NCBI GenBank assembly: GCA_002423325.1
Contig: DIVQ01000226.1
Location: forward strand, 1-6,290
DNA from: Anaerolineales bacterium UBA6128
GTDB lineage: Bacteria > Chloroflexota > Anaerolineae > UBA1429
DNA length: 6,290 nucleotides
Direction: 5' to 3'
A program made the position numbers and the translations under genes. Positions 5,539 through 6,290 of this stretch are shown piece by piece (the stretch's first letter is position 1; every line of letters starts with the position of its first letter). Under the pieces are notes generated by a model, which was not told where the DNA came from, did not search any database, and was given only the letters and a program-made list of their open reading frames with translations.

Positions 5539-6290
5539 TTACAGCCGCACCAGTCGCGCGCTGCGTACGCTGGGCATGTCCAGCACCTGGCGCAACACGG
5601 CGTCGGGCAGCACATCGTCCACTCCCAGCACCATCAGACCCACGCCCCCGCGCTCGCGCCGCCCCACCTGCAGGAACGAGATGTTGATGCCGGCGTCGCC
5701 CAGCAGCGTGCCCATGCGCCCCAGCACGCCGGGCTGCTCGATGTGCTCGCTCACCAGCAACAGCCCCTCCGGCACCACATCCAGCCAATAGTCCTCGATG
5801 CGCACGACGTGCGGTCGCCCGCGCATCACCGTGCCACTGAGGACATGCTCGCCCGCGGTCGTCTGCGCGCGCAACGTGATGAGGCCGGCCCAGTCCTGCG
5901 CCTCGGTCGTGCGCACCTCCTGCACCGTCAGGCCGCGCTCGCGCGCCAGCAGGGGCGCATTGACCCGGTTCACGGGCTCCGCGGTTGCCACGGAGAGCAG
6001 CCCCGCCAGCGCAGCTGCCGTCAGCACAGTCGTGTCGTGCTCCAGCACCTCGCCCGCGAACGAGATCTGCAGATGCCTCAGGTTGTTTTGGGCCAACTGG
6101 GCATAGAGTCGACCCATGCACTGCGCCAGATCCAGGTAGGGCTGCAGGAAGGTCAGCTCTTCAGGCGACAGCGCGACACTGTTCACCGGATAGCGCGGGG
6201 GACGTCCACGCAGTACGTCGGCCACCTGCTCGGCCACCTCCAGCGAGGCCTCCGCCTGAGCCTCTTCGGTGGAGGCGCCCAGGTGCGGCG
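5539..6290 (-). CDS. serA: D-3-phosphoglycerate dehydrogenase, C-terminal part (runs off the window)
   Basis: SerA oxidises 3-phosphoglycerate to 3-phosphohydroxypyruvate with NAD+, the first step of serine synthesis. Only the last 249 residues are in the window; the gene continues upstream past 6290, so no true start is visible (a GTG at 6237 is internal). The first visible codons give PHLGASTEEAQ, the conserved SerA block holding the catalytic histidine (codon 6285-6283). After it come the end of the substrate domain and an intervening ASB-type domain with the diagnostic VNRVNAPLLARERGL. Last is a C-terminal ACT regulatory domain (about the final 75 residues) with EHIEQPGVLGRMGTLLGDAGINIS. 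The presence of both ASB and ACT domains marks the long form of the enzyme, in which ACT domains typically bind serine for feedback control. It ends in TAA at 5541-5539, 15 bases from the folC stop, tail to tail. Confidence 0.95.
   Translation of the reverse strand, partial: PHLGASTEEAQAEASLEVAEQVADVLRGRPPRYPVNSVALSPEELTFLQPYLDLAQCMGRLYAQLAQNNLRHLQISFAGEVLEHDTTVLTAAALAGLLSVATAEPVNRVNAPLLARERGLTVQEVRTTEAQDWAGLITLRAQTTAGEHVLSGTVMRGRPHVVRIEDYWLDVVPEGLLLVSEHIEQPGVLGRMGTLLGDAGINISFLQVGRRERGGVGLMVLGVDDVLPDAVLRQVLDMPSVRSARLVRL

Overview
The window is GC-rich, densely packed bacterial DNA. Its most distinctive content is an FMN-riboswitch-controlled ABC uptake operon of the ThiXYZ/SsuABC type. FMN-riboswitch-linked ThiXY-like transporters (named RibXY) are known mainly from Chloroflexota. 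That, the style of the FolC and SerA proteins and the base composition make a Chloroflexota genome (for example Anaerolineae or Chloroflexales relatives) the best guess. This is an inference; there is no rRNA or other marker here to prove it.

Positions 1-2701 (+ strand) hold the transport operon. The window opens inside the 3' end of an FMN riboswitch aptamer (1 to about 28). An intrinsic terminator follows (52-82), and a permease gene (85-903, ribX-like) starts directly behind it. Next come a lipoprotein substrate-binding protein (951-1916, ribY-like) and an ABC ATPase (1922-2701). The proposed logic is riboflavin uptake: when FMN is plentiful the aptamer folds, the terminator forms and the importer genes are not transcribed. 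The protein families alone would also fit a thiamine-precursor (HMP) importer; the riboswitch is what favours riboflavin.

Positions 2698-3984 (- strand) hold a major facilitator superfamily (MFS) transporter whose reading frame is whole except for one in-frame amber codon at 3502-3504. It is either a recently broken gene or a sequencing error. Its stop codon overlaps the stop codon of the ABC ATPase tail to tail.

Positions 3985-4161 form a divergent intergenic region with two back-to-back sigma-70-like promoters, one for the MFS gene and one for folC. Positions 4162-5523 (+) are folC (folylpolyglutamate/dihydrofolate synthase). After a 15-base gap comes the C-terminal half of serA (D-3-phosphoglycerate dehydrogenase) on the - strand (5539-6290), running off the window edge just after the catalytic histidine.

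Apart from the transport operon the genes are ordinary metabolic neighbours (folate, serine). I see no mobile element, CRISPR array, tRNA or rRNA. I do not see evidence for a wholly new system. The points most worth a second look are the riboswitch-governed transporter with its own ATPase, the terminator that abuts the first start codon, and the single amber codon in the MFS gene.
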